From assembly GCA_031296915.1 (NCBI GenBank), contig JAVDPC010000002.1, positions 124,001 through 188,000 on the forward strand: a DNA stretch of 64,000 bases, given 5' to 3'. The notes beneath the pieces were generated by a model. The model ran no database searches, was not told the origin of the DNA, and saw only the letters and a program-made list of their open reading frames with translations. The position numbers were made by a program, and so were the translations under genes. This stretch comes from Cerasicoccus frondis (lineage in GTDB: Bacteria > Verrucomicrobiota > Verrucomicrobiia > Opitutales > Cerasicoccaceae). Every line of letters starts with the position of its first letter. Positions within the stretch are counted from its first letter, which is position 1. Positions 39,860 to 48,891 of this stretch are shown piece after piece.

Positions 39860-42208
39860 ATGAATGATTACGCCCCAAATTTAAAACAACCAAAACCCTC
39901 CCTTCCGAACATGGCACTGACGACAAAAGAGAAGCTGAACAGGCTTGATCGAATAAAGGATGAAGTCTCTGAATTTCACCCGATTCTAAATAGTCTTTTC
40001 AGAACGCTACCAAATATTTCGTCTGTAGAATATACCCATGGACCAAACGAACTAGGTGCTGATTTTGTATTAGAGCGAGAAGACCCCGTACTACAATCGC
40101 GACAATACGTAGGCGTCATAGTCAAAACAGGAAAGATTAGCTTAAGCAACGTACAAGACGTGCAGAGACAAGTAAATGACTGCAAGCTAGAGAGGTTTCA
40201 TACAAGTGGTAAGAGAAAAATATATTTAAACTCCGTTTGGGTTGTTTCAAATTCCAGCATATCACATCACGCAAAGCATCACATTTTCGAAAACAATAAA
40301 TCCTCAAATGTTGAATACCTCTCTGGTGAAAATCTAGTTGGCCTGATCGACAAGCACTTTAAAAGCTTTTGGTCTGCAATAGGCTCTGAAGCAGCTCTTT
40401 ATCTATCAAGAACACTCTCAGACATCAACGATTTAGAATCCAAACTATCTCTGGTAAAAGACTTTGGAAACGACGTCTACATAAAGCCAGACATCAGAAA
40501 GTGCACAGAGGATGATTACAAAATAGACTCCGTAACCCAAAGAAAAAAAAACGAGATAGTTGACCTGGCAGAAACCGTAGCCACAAATCAAATTATCTTC
40601 ATCGAAGGAGATCCTGGAGTAGGAAAATCTAAACTCCTAAGAAACTTAAGCTCTGAATTCTGCAAACCAGATAAATTCAAAGAGTCATCGCTAATACCCG
40701 TTTATTTCAGCTTCAAGGAATACTGCGAAACCTACGAAGAAGACATACATTCATTAATTGAATCAAAATTGGGAGACAGCTACGAGACGTTGGACTCAAT
40801 AAAAGGAAGGAAGTATCTTTTAGTATCTGACAGTTTGGATGAGTGTAAGACCGAAGATCGAGACACCATCAGCGTCCTTGAATCAATTTTCGCTAAAGTC
40901 AACGAAGATGATTCACTAAAGCTCATCGCAACATCAAGGCACTTAGATAGATTCAACATTCCCAAGGGATTACTCGACAACATTTGCACTCTCGAAATCG
41001 TACCACTTTCCGGTAAAAAAGTAATATCCTTCCTCAAGGAATTGTTAAAGAACGCATCAATTCCTGAACGAATCATTGAAGACGCAAAACGGTCATCAAT
41101 ATTTAAAGACCTACCCAAATGCCCAATTGCCGCAATTCTACTTGGCCATATCCTTAGGCAGGGAGACAAAGAATTACCATCATCACTCCCTGAGCTATAT
41201 TCTCAGTTCATAGAAATTAGCGTAGGCAGATGGGAACTCGACAAGGGACTTCAATCGCAGAAAGAGTACAAAGCCTTAGATAAAATCCTTCAAAACATTG
41301 CGGTCCACATGCTTGAAGCTGGAGTCGACAGACTAAACAGAGGAGAAGCCGAAAGCTTTTTCTGTGAATATCTAGACAACCGAAACTTCGGCATCGATGC
41401 ATTTTCATTCTTTGAAAAAGTGACCAACAGATGCTCCATAATATGCCTACTTGATTCGGGAAACACATTCGCATTCAAGCATCGATCCTTTATCGAGTAT
41501 TATTACGCAAGAAAGATGATCGGATCGAACAACCTGGATATCAACAACAAAGCATTCACTAAGTATTGGTCTCACGTATTCTACTTCTTCATAGGACTCG
41601 CCCCTGAGCCAGATCACTACTTAAAGCAAATCATAGGCCTAGAACCTAAATCAGAATTAGAGTGCTTTGCAAAATACATGAACCTGTCTGACTTCCTACT
41701 ATCAGGATACTCAGCTAAGTACTCTGTTGTCATAGACGGACTCGTCGAGGCAACAAAGACAGCATCTAAGACATACATGGATGTCATAAAGAACAAAGAC
41801 ACCAGTATGCTGGCTAATTTTTCGCAGATACACCTACTCTGGTTGACTCAATACAATTTCAAAATGTCGTTTGCATATAGCTTCTTCGAGAAAGCATTTG
41901 ATAGCGTTGCGTTACAACTAATCAGCGACATTGAAGATGAAGACCATTTAGCAATATCTATGTTCCTCCTCGACGTCACAGTACAACTAAACTCTAAAAC
42001 TTCCGAATTTAAATACTTAGAGATGTGCAAAGTAAAGCCACCAATAGTACTTCAACTGGGTTTACAACATGAAATGCAAACAGGAAAAAAGAGCAAGTTT
42101 GCTAAAAAATTGGATAAAAACTTTAAGACAAAGATGGATGGAAATGGGAAATTAAAGAGTGACGTTAAAAAACTATACGACACAAGCCTAAGAGATTTCT
42201 CAATGTAG
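39860..42208 (+). CDS. NACHT-type STAND NTPase with nuclease-like N-terminal domain (defence candidate)
   Basis: The 782-residue protein has an N-terminal PD-(D/E)xK-like region (about 45-130): GPNELGADFVLE (Asp68) then YVGVIVKTGK (Lys89), where the usual Glu/Gln two residues before the Lys is Ile. The NTPase follows with Walker A GDPGVGKSKLL (250-260), Walker B LLVSDSLDE (320-328, the NACHT-type acidic set), the ATSR sensor (357-360) and the FKHRSFIEYYYAR motif (539-551) common to NACHT proteins. The C-terminal ~230 residues are helical with no known sensor repeats. The gene is AT-rich unlike its flanks. The layout fits bacterial NACHT/Avs-like anti-phage proteins in which ligand binding activates an N-terminal effector. 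A Met at residue 18 is an alternative start. Confidence 0.75.
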   Translation: MNDYAPNLKQPKPSLPNMALTTKEKLNRLDRIKDEVSEFHPILNSLFRTLPNISSVEYTHGPNELGADFVLEREDPVLQSRQYVGVIVKTGKISLSNVQDVQRQVNDCKLERFHTSGKRKIYLNSVWVVSNSSISHHAKHHIFENNKSSNVEYLSGENLVGLIDKHFKSFWSAIGSEAALYLSRTLSDINDLESKLSLVKDFGNDVYIKPDIRKCTEDDYKIDSVTQRKKNEIVDLAETVATNQIIFIEGDPGVGKSKLLRNLSSEFCKPDKFKESSLIPVYFSFKEYCETYEEDIHSLIESKLGDSYETLDSIKGRKYLLVSDSLDECKTEDRDTISVLESIFAKVNEDDSLKLIATSRHLDRFNIPKGLLDNICTLEIVPLSGKKVISFLKELLKNASIPERIIEDAKRSSIFKDLPKCPIAAILLGHILRQGDKELPSSLPELYSQFIEISVGRWELDKGLQSQKEYKALDKILQNIAVHMLEAGVDRLNRGEAESFFCEYLDNRNFGIDAFSFFEKVTNRCSIICLLDSGNTFAFKHRSFIEYYYARKMIGSNNLDINNKAFTKYWSHVFYFFIGLAPEPDHYLKQIIGLEPKSELECFAKYMNLSDFLLSGYSAKYSVVIDGLVEATKTASKTYMDVIKNKDTSMLANFSQIHLLWLTQYNFKMSFAYSFFEKAFDSVALQLISDIEDEDHLAISMFLLDVTVQLNSKTSEFKYLEMCKVKPPIVLQLGLQHEMQTGKKSKFAKKLDKNFKTKMDGNGKLKSDVKKLYDTSLRDFSM

Positions 42209-42295
42209 TACAATGTAAAGCCTGCGAAGATAGCGTCCAGGAACAGCAAGGGGGGGGGGCAAACATAGATTCCAATCATCCGTCCCTGCCTACCA

Positions 42296-43300
42296 TCACT
42301 CCGGCTTAGGCATCCGCTTCAGCTCCTCTTCAATCTGCTCCAACTCAATCAAGTCCTCAGTGTCAGCTTCTTGTTGGCGGCGATGGGCATCGAAGGCTAC
42401 GTAGCGGTCTTCGGCCAGGATCCGGGCCTCGTCGGCAGTCAGGGAACCATGGTGATCGAGGACGGGGCGTTCATTGAACTCAAGAAGGCGGTCGACATTG
42501 CGGCGCCAGTAATCGAGCGTGAGGTCCTGACGCTGCTTGGCGCGTAGCTCGGCTTGCTCCAGGAAGATCACCACGAGGCGGTTGAGTGTATCGATCTCGT
42601 CGGCCGTCAGGTAGTTCTTGGCAACGACAACATCCAATTTGCGCACCCGTGAGCCCTTCCAGGCCGTGAGGCCCATGTTGGGTAATTCCGGGTTGGCGCG
42701 CTCGCGGATGAGCTCGGCGGCGGTCAGCTCGGTGACGGCGTAGAGGAGCTTGTTTTGCGTTTCGGCGAAGAAGAGTTGGGCGTCGCGATCGTTGCTTTGG
42801 TAGTCGCGGCTGAGGGCGAAGAGATCGCGCACCTTTTGGTAGAAGCGCTTCTCGGAGGCGCGGATGTCCCGAATGCGCGCGAGCAGCTCATCAAAGTAAT
42901 CCCAGCCGCCGGGGTCCTTAAGGCGCTCGTCGTCCATGACAAAACCTTTGACGAGGTATTCCCGCAGGTGGCGAGTGGCCCATTGCCGGAATTGCGTCCC
43001 GCGCTCGGAGCGAACGCGATAGCCGATGGCGAGAATGAGGTCGAGATTGTGGAGCGTAATCCGGCGCTTTACCTGCCGCTGGCCTTCGGTTTGAACTGTC
43101 AAGGATTCCTTGACAGTTGCCTCGGCGGTTAGCTCACCCTCTTCAAAGATATTGTTGGCGTGGAGGCTGACGTTTTGCTTGGTGACCTGAAACAGCTCGG
43201 CGATTTCCAATTGGGTGAGCCAGACCGTGCCGCCCTCGACGCGGAGGTCGATGCGCGTTTCGCCATCGGGCGAGGTGTAGAGTATCAAGTCGTCAGCCAT
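42296..43300 (-). CDS. RhuM-family (virulence protein RhuM-like) protein
   Basis: The start at 43300 gives 334 residues; longer upstream readings lack protein character. LILYTSPDGETRIDLRVEGG and VWLTQLEIAELFQVTKQNVS match the RhuM N-terminal DNA-binding region. RRITLHNLDLILAIGYRVRS and FRQWATRHLREYLVKGFVMD are its most conserved stretches, and the C-terminal half contains a Fic/DOC-like stretch (ELTAAELIRERANPELPNMG). RhuM proteins are common on genomic islands; their function is unclear. It is convergent with the NACHT-type gene, with a run of ten G residues (from 42250) between them. Confidence 0.8.
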   Translation of the reverse strand: MADDLILYTSPDGETRIDLRVEGGTVWLTQLEIAELFQVTKQNVSLHANNIFEEGELTAEATVKESLTVQTEGQRQVKRRITLHNLDLILAIGYRVRSERGTQFRQWATRHLREYLVKGFVMDDERLKDPGGWDYFDELLARIRDIRASEKRFYQKVRDLFALSRDYQSNDRDAQLFFAETQNKLLYAVTELTAAELIRERANPELPNMGLTAWKGSRVRKLDVVVAKNYLTADEIDTLNRLVVIFLEQAELRAKQRQDLTLDYWRRNVDRLLEFNERPVLDHHGSLTADEARILAEDRYVAFDAHRRQQEADTEDLIELEQIEEELKRMPKPE

Positions 43301-43482
43301 GGAATCTATCGCTGACGATATTTCGCGATATGCAGCCGATTCGCGCAAGGGTTTTCCGTGACAAAACAGCGTTCTTGACGGAATGACGGACAGCCAACTG
43401 CACACAGGCGTCACCCCCGCCCATGCGTGACATCTCGCATCGGCAATTGACTTTGTGGGCTGGCTGAATGTCCTGTAGGGCC

Positions 43483-43704
43483 ATGAGCGAACCACAGCCG
43501 CACCCTTTTCTCGACCCGTCCTTTCACGTTGCCTGGAGCAGCCTTGACCCTGAGCTGATCGAGGAGGACATTACGCTGGCCCTTACCAAGGCCCAGAAGA
43601 ATATCGACGCCATTGCCGGGCAGGACGCCGACGCCGCGACCTACGAGTCCACCATCCTCGCGCTTGAGGACGCCGCGGAAGAGTTCTCCCGCGCCTGGGG
43701 CTAA
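43483..43704 (+). pseudogene. 5' fragment of an M3-family oligopeptidase gene
   Basis: The 73 residues (HPFLDPSFHVAWSSLDPELI, then ATYESTILALEDAAEEFSRAW) match the N-terminus of M3 metallopeptidases of the oligopeptidase A type, whose full length is near 680 residues. The match ends at the TAA at 43702-43704, where the sequence changes to repeat-like DNA (AAAGGGGTCAAACGTAG), about 40 bp before the IS3-family element. The zinc site HExxH is absent, so the fragment cannot be an active peptidase. The rest is not in the window. Confidence 0.75.
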
Positions 43705-43771
43705 ACAAAGGGAAAGGGGTCAAACGTAGATTTTAAATACCTTTGCTGGGTCCCCCTTTTTGGTCCACTTG

Positions 43772-44113
43772 TTATGAGAGGATTCCAGTCGGGTTGTTGT
43801 TTACTGGGTTGGTTGGGTTGTTAAGGTTCTGGCGCAGAGAGGCCGTAGGCCGAACGGAGCCGGAACCTGTGGATTGTTGTTTGGCAAACTGGGCTGGCGT
43901 GAGCAAGCCCAGAGATCGATGCGGTCGTTCGTGATTATGCAATTGGCGGTAATCATCGAAGATGACGCGTGATTCGCTCAGGGTGTAGATGAGCTCTCGG
44001 TTGAGGCATTCGCGGCGGAACTTATCGTTGAAGCTTTCGACGAAGCCGTTCTGCCAAGGGCAGCCGGGATCGATGTAGATGGTTTTAATTTCATTGTCCT
44101 TGAGCCAACCCTG
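43772..44113 (-). pseudogene. IS3-family transposase orfB, C-terminal remnant
   Basis: Read on the minus strand from about 44113 to the TAA at 43772 the frame gives GWLKDNEIKTIYIDPGCPWQ, NGFVESFNDKFRRECLNREL and HNHERPHRSLGLLTPAQFA. This is the end of the DDE integrase domain of IS3-type OrfB including the Glu of the triad; the first two Asp regions are lost. Confidence 0.85.
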
Positions 44114-44357
44114 AATACACTAGGGCCTTAATCTGCAAAAGCTGATCGGCCACGATCTTCTTGAGCTGATCCGATTCCTTTTCCAGATCCTTCAAACGCT
44201 GGGCCTCCTTCACGCCCATGTTGCCATATTGCTCTTTCCAGCGATAGTAGGTCTGTGTGCTCATGCCATGCTCCCGGCAGGCCTCTTCGACTTTCATCCC
44301 TTCACTGGCGCGAAGGATGCGGATGATCTGTTCGGTGCTGCGACGTCCTTTTTTCAT
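44091..44357 (-). pseudogene. IS3-family transposase orfA
   Basis: The frame gives an IS3 OrfA helix-turn-helix (STEQIIRILRASEGMKVEEA, then HGMSTQTYYRWKEQYG) and a leucine-zipper-like part (RLKDLEKESDQLKKIVADQL). The final ~15 residues run across the internal deletion into the orfB remnant in another frame, so the 88-residue reading has an altered end. Confidence 0.8.
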
Positions 44358-44459
44358 ATGATCTTACGGTGTCTATGACCGAAAATCTTCTCACGGGCAA
44401 TGGACCGGTTTTAGGGGGCCCGGCCACAAGTTCATGCGCAAGGGGCTTGAATCCGACAT

Positions 44460-44570
44460 GACCGTTATATCAAGCAACCCCGCATTCAGCAGTATTGGGC
44501 TTCGATGACCCGCAACTACCCGGATGATTTTAACGCGTTTATGACTGAACAGATGGAAAAAGCCGACTAG
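44460..44570 (+). pseudogene. Small C-terminal coding remnant beside the IS3 element
   Basis: Thirty-six codons without a start read RYIKQPRIQQYWASMTRNYP then DDFNAFMTEQMEKAD and a TAG stop at 44568-44570. The reading looks like the end of a protein, cut by the element on its left. I do not recognise the family. Confidence 0.3.
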
Positions 44571-44630
44571 CTTCCTCCGGTCAGATTATCCAGGGCTGTT
44601 GCAATGAAATGGTTTTGGACTGGCAACCCC

Positions 44631-45941
44631 CTATAGTTTTTCAACAGCGAAGTACGTAGCATTTGTAGCTAGGCTACCTCCGCTATTGTTTACCCACATA
44701 TCAATTTCGACGTAATCTCCTGCATCAAGCTCTTGAATTACTTGAAAGTGCCGTGCTTGGTAGGTAATACTAGAATCCTCTTGGTCGGCACGGGACGTAT
44801 AAGTCTGTTGACCATTTACTTTTAGCCTAAGAGCGGTGCTGCTGCTTTCAAACGAACTGCGTGTGACAAACGCTGAGATACGATAAATGCCAGTCTCGGA
44901 AACTGTGATTCGGGTGTTATTAGTCGTATTGGAATGCCAATCTAAATCATCTCTTTTTTCCGTATTGAACGGGATTGAGACCCATTGGTCGTCGGGAATG
45001 CTGAAGGACCCAGAATAACCTATCAAAGTCATGATCGTTTGAGCCTCTCCGTTGTCGCCTTTGGGGCCCTGTGGACCTTCTGGCCCAATTGGACCTTGGA
45101 GGCCTGTGGGGCCTTGCTCACCTTGTTGGCCTTGCGGACCGGTTGTGCCCGTTTCGCCTTGTGGACCTTGTGCCCCTGCATCTCCAGTATCCCCCTTGGG
45201 TCCTTGCGGTCCTTCGGGGCCCGTGTCCCCTTGATCCCCCTTGGGACCGGCATTCCCTTGAAGGAGTAATCCTACCGGCCCCACCCGCTGAGTGTCGGCT
45301 TCATCGGTGGGGCGTAATTCCCTCCAGCTGTCGATGGGGCGAACCGCTGAGGGAACGCGGTAGTAGTAGGCAGGCGGTATTTTGCCTTTCAAAAAAGGAC
45401 TGGTGTGAGCAAAAAGTGTGACCCGATCAATGATAAAACTGGAACTCATATCCGAGTTGCGCGAGAGCTCCAAATCAGCGGGTCCTTCTATAGTATCGAC
45501 TGGAAATCCAACCCGGACTTCGATCTCAACGTCAGTATCATTGTATCGGATATCCCCGAGGCTGGGGGTAGGATCAATGGCCACCCAATCACGCTGGAGG
45601 GGGCGTGGGGCGAGATTACCAGTATCGCCATAGTCAATCATCCGAATGAAGAACGCTTTTCTACCCTGAAATCCCACCAACCGGGTCACATAACCGCCGG
45701 TGCCTTTAAAGGTATAACCTTCGTTCACCCAGGTCTCCGATTCCAGTTCGTTGCTGTATTGTAGCTGATAGAATTTGCCGACTTCTGTGGGAACGGTGAA
45801 CTCAAAGGCCGGAGCCAAGGCACTATTCAGGGAAATTGGCGTATTGATTGCGATTTCGGGTGGCTGGGCGCCTTGCGTGAGTGTCGCGGCAAGAGGGAGG
45901 GTGAGAAGGAGGAGTAGACGTAGGCAGCTTAATCTATTCAT
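44631..45941 (-). CDS. Secreted collagen-like protein with C1q/TNF-like C-terminal domain
   Basis: The 436-residue protein has a signal peptide ([19 protein letters not shown]), an N-terminal beta region (about 25-225), 24 uninterrupted Gly-x-y triplets ([20 protein letters not shown] is a sample) and a C-terminal ~135-residue beta-sandwich ([31 protein letters not shown]) like C1q/TNF domains that trimerise. A trimeric rod presenting a binding head on the cell surface is inferred. No sorting signal is visible at the C-terminus. It stands alone in the accessory region. Confidence 0.8.
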   Translation of the reverse strand: MNRLSCLRLLLLLTLPLAATLTQGAQPPEIAINTPISLNSALAPAFEFTVPTEVGKFYQLQYSNELESETWVNEGYTFKGTGGYVTRLVGFQGRKAFFIRMIDYGDTGNLAPRPLQRDWVAIDPTPSLGDIRYNDTDVEIEVRVGFPVDTIEGPADLELSRNSDMSSSFIIDRVTLFAHTSPFLKGKIPPAYYYRVPSAVRPIDSWRELRPTDEADTQRVGPVGLLLQGNAGPKGDQGDTGPEGPQGPKGDTGDAGAQGPQGETGTTGPQGQQGEQGPTGLQGPIGPEGPQGPKGDNGEAQTIMTLIGYSGSFSIPDDQWVSIPFNTEKRDDLDWHSNTTNNTRITVSETGIYRISAFVTRSSFESSSTALRLKVNGQQTYTSRADQEDSSITYQARHFQVIQELDAGDYVEIDMWVNNSGGSLATNATYFAVEKL

Positions 45942-46650
45942 AGGGGTAAATGCCTATGGATTAATGAACTAAAAGTAAATGTAGCATCGCCATGGATTGC
46001 CCTCACTTTTGAGGGCAATGGGAGCTATGATCCCGTATTGGTCTGAGTCCAATAATGGCCACCACCGTTTCCACAAGGCAAATTATGCGCCAACTATCTG
46101 TTTTCTTTCTTTCTTTTTAAATAAGAACTTATTTTATGAATAATAATATCATATAAAATCATGAATCAGAAATGGCTCCAGACTGGTCGACGTTTAATGG
46201 GGAATTCCCGGCTGGATGCTGTGCAAGGGTTTGAGTTTTGGCGAATATACTACAATTCAAAATCAATTCTCTATAATCAAATAAAGCCAAGTATTATTAT
46301 AATTATTGATTGACAGCTGCGGGTCCCTAAATTGCCTAGATGCAATGCCAAATACAAAAGAACTGCTACGATTCTTTTTTAAGGTCATCGCCACGCAGGT
46401 TGGCAGGACTTCATTGGGAGGCGAAATCGATGGCGCAGCTCTCGGCTTCTTCACAGGCAATAAACAACGCCCGCAGGATTACGAAATTGATCATACACCA
46501 TTAAGCTGAATTCCTCAAAGCCCACGTTTTATTTCAGGGGAGTGCAGCCTCGCTATTTCGGGCTTAATAACGCTATCGCGACTGGCGAGGAAGAATTGAT
46601 AATGAACTGCTAAAGTTGTTACAAGACGGAAAATAGCGAAAATTAGTCAC
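45942..46650. other. AT-rich gene-free region
   Basis: These 709 bases are mostly AT-rich. Short open frames exist on both strands around 46260-46510 but neither has recognisable protein character or a good ribosome-binding site. I see no RNA or repeat. The low GC continues into the pentapeptide gene, suggesting one acquired piece. Confidence 0.5.
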
Positions 46651-48273
46651 ATGAATAGCGATAAGTCTCAGGACAGAGAAAAAAGCATACAAGAAATTGA
46701 AGCCGATCTAATCCGACAGGATCACCGTTTAGTTCCTTTATGCATCACATTTTTCCGAAGAGGAAAATGGGAGAAAGGTGATCTTCGGCGTAAAGCTTCA
46801 ATTGAAGCTCTGCTTTGGAAACTTTTATCACCGGAAACGGCCGCTTTTACCGTAGGCGGAATCATAGGGATACTAACCCTTATAGTCTTATTAGAGCAAA
46901 CAAGGCAGATGACCAAACAAACCAAAAACATAAAGGAACAATCGGGTTTACTTGAAGCGCAAAATATCCTTTTAACGATTCAGAATGATCATTTCAAAGA
47001 ACAAAATGAGTATTTCAAAACCCAGAACCAATACTTTAAGGATCAGAATGATTCGATCACTGCCCAGATTGATATGGCAAGGCTTGCCGAGAAGCGACAA
47101 AGAAGAACAACCTTAGCAGACTTCCTGTTCAGTGCCAGTGATACAGATGTAACTCTTCCCAGAGTAAATCCAAAGTTGAGAGGGGCAGCCTTGGTCGAAT
47201 ATCTGCCTCTAGCCAAGGAGTTTGAGATCAAACCAAGTGGCATTGATAGCAACAAGACATTATCATTTGATGACATATTCCTAAACAATGTTCGCATCTA
47301 TGACTTAGATTTAAGTAGGGTCAGTTTGCAAAGAGCTTCTTTGCCAAGTGCCAACTTCATTGGTTGCAGTTTTGATTCAGCCATCATGAGCAATGTCCGT
47401 GCTGATGAGGTGATTTTTACAAAGTGCGAACTTGAGGGCATAAATTTCTTGGACTGCGAATTGAACCAGTCTACATTCGATTCCACTCTTTTAGATCGTT
47501 CACAGTTCGATGGTTGTTCATTAACAAGAGCTAATTTTATTAATTGCAATGTTTTTAGCAAGACATTCAACGAATGCGTGATTGATCAAGCCTTATTTGA
47601 TAATATCATCTTGGATGGCGTTAGTTTTGAGGGATCAACTCTCTTGGGCTGTGATATTAGGAATATCAAAGCGGTAAGTAAGATTCAGTTCAAAAACACA
47701 GACATCTCTGCCGTTAGATTCCCGCCAATTGAATTTGCGCAATCGAAATTTTCGCGAATCGACGCAAAGTTCGCTTATATGCGATCGACAAAATTCTTCG
47801 AGTGTGAGTTTTTAGCATTCGAGTCCTCAGGCATTGATATCGTAAGTTCGACTTTTGAAAGATGCCGAATTTGGGAGTGCAATTTTTCCCGTGCAAGAGC
47901 AATGGGTGCTAGCTTTAAGAATACTGCATTTGACCGAACTGATTTTACTGAAGCGAATTTTAGCTACGCCAGTTTCGTTAAATGCAGTTTTGAGGGTGCT
48001 ATCTGCACTAAGATGAAAGTATATTACGCAGATCTTAAGGATACTGACATTACGCAGGCGCAGGCGAATCAAATGCTGGGAAATACAGAAACTCAATTAC
48101 CTGACGCAATTACAAGACCGATAAGTTGGCCTATGCCGCAAGGCATTACTGACCCTGGAGCGAATGGCCGACAATTTACTGCAGCCCACTTTGACGACGA
48201 TAGACCGAAGTTTAGAGAAACAGACGTTGACGGATTAAAAATATTTATCAACAGCGACCCGAAGGTTTGGTAG
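46651..48273 (+). CDS. Membrane-anchored pentapeptide-repeat protein with coiled coil
   Basis: The 540-residue protein has a cytoplasmic-type N-terminus, one membrane segment (FTVGGIIGILTLIVLLEQTR, about 66-85), a coiled coil with near-repeats (IQNDHFKEQNEYFKTQNQYF), then about 45 pentapeptide A(D/N)LxX-type units (SLQRASLPSANFIGCSFDSA; FTEANFSYASFVKCSFEGA) from ~205 to ~475, forming a right-handed quadrilateral beta-helix. The C-terminal ~60 residues are polar. Pentapeptide proteins can mimic DNA, but the membrane anchor points to a scaffold role. The gene is AT-rich compared with the chromosome. Confidence 0.8.
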   Translation: MNSDKSQDREKSIQEIEADLIRQDHRLVPLCITFFRRGKWEKGDLRRKASIEALLWKLLSPETAAFTVGGIIGILTLIVLLEQTRQMTKQTKNIKEQSGLLEAQNILLTIQNDHFKEQNEYFKTQNQYFKDQNDSITAQIDMARLAEKRQRRTTLADFLFSASDTDVTLPRVNPKLRGAALVEYLPLAKEFEIKPSGIDSNKTLSFDDIFLNNVRIYDLDLSRVSLQRASLPSANFIGCSFDSAIMSNVRADEVIFTKCELEGINFLDCELNQSTFDSTLLDRSQFDGCSLTRANFINCNVFSKTFNECVIDQALFDNIILDGVSFEGSTLLGCDIRNIKAVSKIQFKNTDISAVRFPPIEFAQSKFSRIDAKFAYMRSTKFFECEFLAFESSGIDIVSSTFERCRIWECNFSRARAMGASFKNTAFDRTDFTEANFSYASFVKCSFEGAICTKMKVYYADLKDTDITQAQANQMLGNTETQLPDAITRPISWPMPQGITDPGANGRQFTAAHFDDDRPKFRETDVDGLKIFINSDPKVW

Positions 48274-48361
48274 CAAGACATCTTACGCTTTATCAAATTC
48301 TCAATTTAAGCATTAACTATCCAAGGCTGTTAGATCGCATTCCGGCCCTTGGCTTCGGATA

Positions 48362-48460
48362 TTCTACTGAGATGATTTTCTGGCAAAACCGGAAAATCGA
48401 CGATGAAAAGAGCCGTAGGACTACCGAACAGATCATTCGCATCTTGCGCGTAGTAATAAT
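48362..48460 (+). pseudogene. Decayed IS3-family orfA start
   Basis: The plus strand reads KSRRTTEQIIRILR after ATGAAA with a frameshift, matching the first 16 residues of the orfA at 44091-44357 (RRSTEQIIRILR). The preceding sequence CAAAACCGG resembles the terminal repeat region of that element. It is a fragment of a second, related copy in the opposite orientation. Confidence 0.6.
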
Positions 48461-48603
48461 TACGTCATTGTCGGTTACTCTCGATTTTTTTATTCAGTCA
48501 GATTCAGTGAATAAATGCGCTCAAAAGCCGTGGAATCTAAGGCTTTATGCTTGATGAATTCTATTTAAGTCACTTATAGTCATTGTTTTATGGTAAATAA
48601 ATA

Positions 48604-48631
48604 GCGGGTTCGAATCCCGCCCTCTACGCCA
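48604..48631 (+). other. Detached tRNA 3' end (T-arm and acceptor), probable integration scar
   Basis: GCGGG-TTCGAAT-CCCGC is a perfect T-stem and T-loop, followed by acceptor strand CCTCTAC, discriminator G and an encoded CCA. The 60 bases upstream cannot form the rest of a tRNA. A G discriminator with this ending is most like tRNA-Ser. Elements that integrate in tRNA genes duplicate exactly this kind of 3' segment at one border. Confidence 0.75.
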
Positions 48632-48855
48632 CTTTTGTTGGTCGCATGTCGATGATTCGAAAACTGCGAAACTTGTACGACAAAGCCAATGAATCGTCAC
48701 ATAGATTTCTACGCGTGACAAATTTCTGAACCTTCCAAACCTTCCAGAGATGGCGAACTTGTTGATGTCGCGATTGATGAAGGCAAACAGCCATCAGCGC
48801 AGCCCTGACATAAAGCGCATTCCTAATGATCTTGACTAAAAGATCAGGCCGTTGA

Positions 48856-48878
48856 CTATTGCAAAGTCATTGCATTTG
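48856..48878. promoter_or_regulatory. TGCAAA-N3-TTTGCA box, weaker copy, before the amidase gene
   Basis: CTATTGCAAA-GTC-ATTGCATTTG matches the palindrome found at 50381, 52034 and 59199, with one mismatch in the core half-site. It ends 13 bp before the ATG at 48892, a position where a bound repressor would block transcription or early elongation. Confidence 0.5.
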
Positions 48879-48891
48879 ATTAGTTGTCGGC

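Larger units (their letters stand above)
43748..44422 (-). mobile_element. Internally deleted IS3-family insertion sequence
   Basis: Imperfect terminal inverted repeats bracket the element: GGGTCCCCC...GGTCCA at the left and, read from the other strand, GGGCCCCCT...GGTCCATTG at the right. Inside, on the minus strand, are an orfA-like start (MKKGRRSTEQIIRILRASEG) and the C-terminal third of an IS3 orfB. The sequence between them is missing, so the copy is about 0.68 kb instead of the usual 1.2-1.5 kb and cannot move by itself. I see no clear target-site duplication. Confidence 0.8.
48274..48891. other. Gene-poor scar region
   Basis: These 618 bases hold a decayed IS3 orfA fragment (about 48362-48460), a detached tRNA 3' end (48604-48631) and, just before the next gene, a copy of the TGCAAA-N3-TTTGCA-type palindrome. 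No intact gene is visible. GC rises after the tRNA fragment, which marks the right end of the acquired DNA. Confidence 0.6.

Noticed and set aside
46263..46509. Overlapping short frames on both strands in the AT-rich gap
   Set aside because: No recognisable motifs, weak starts and overlap of the two strands; I cannot support either as a gene.
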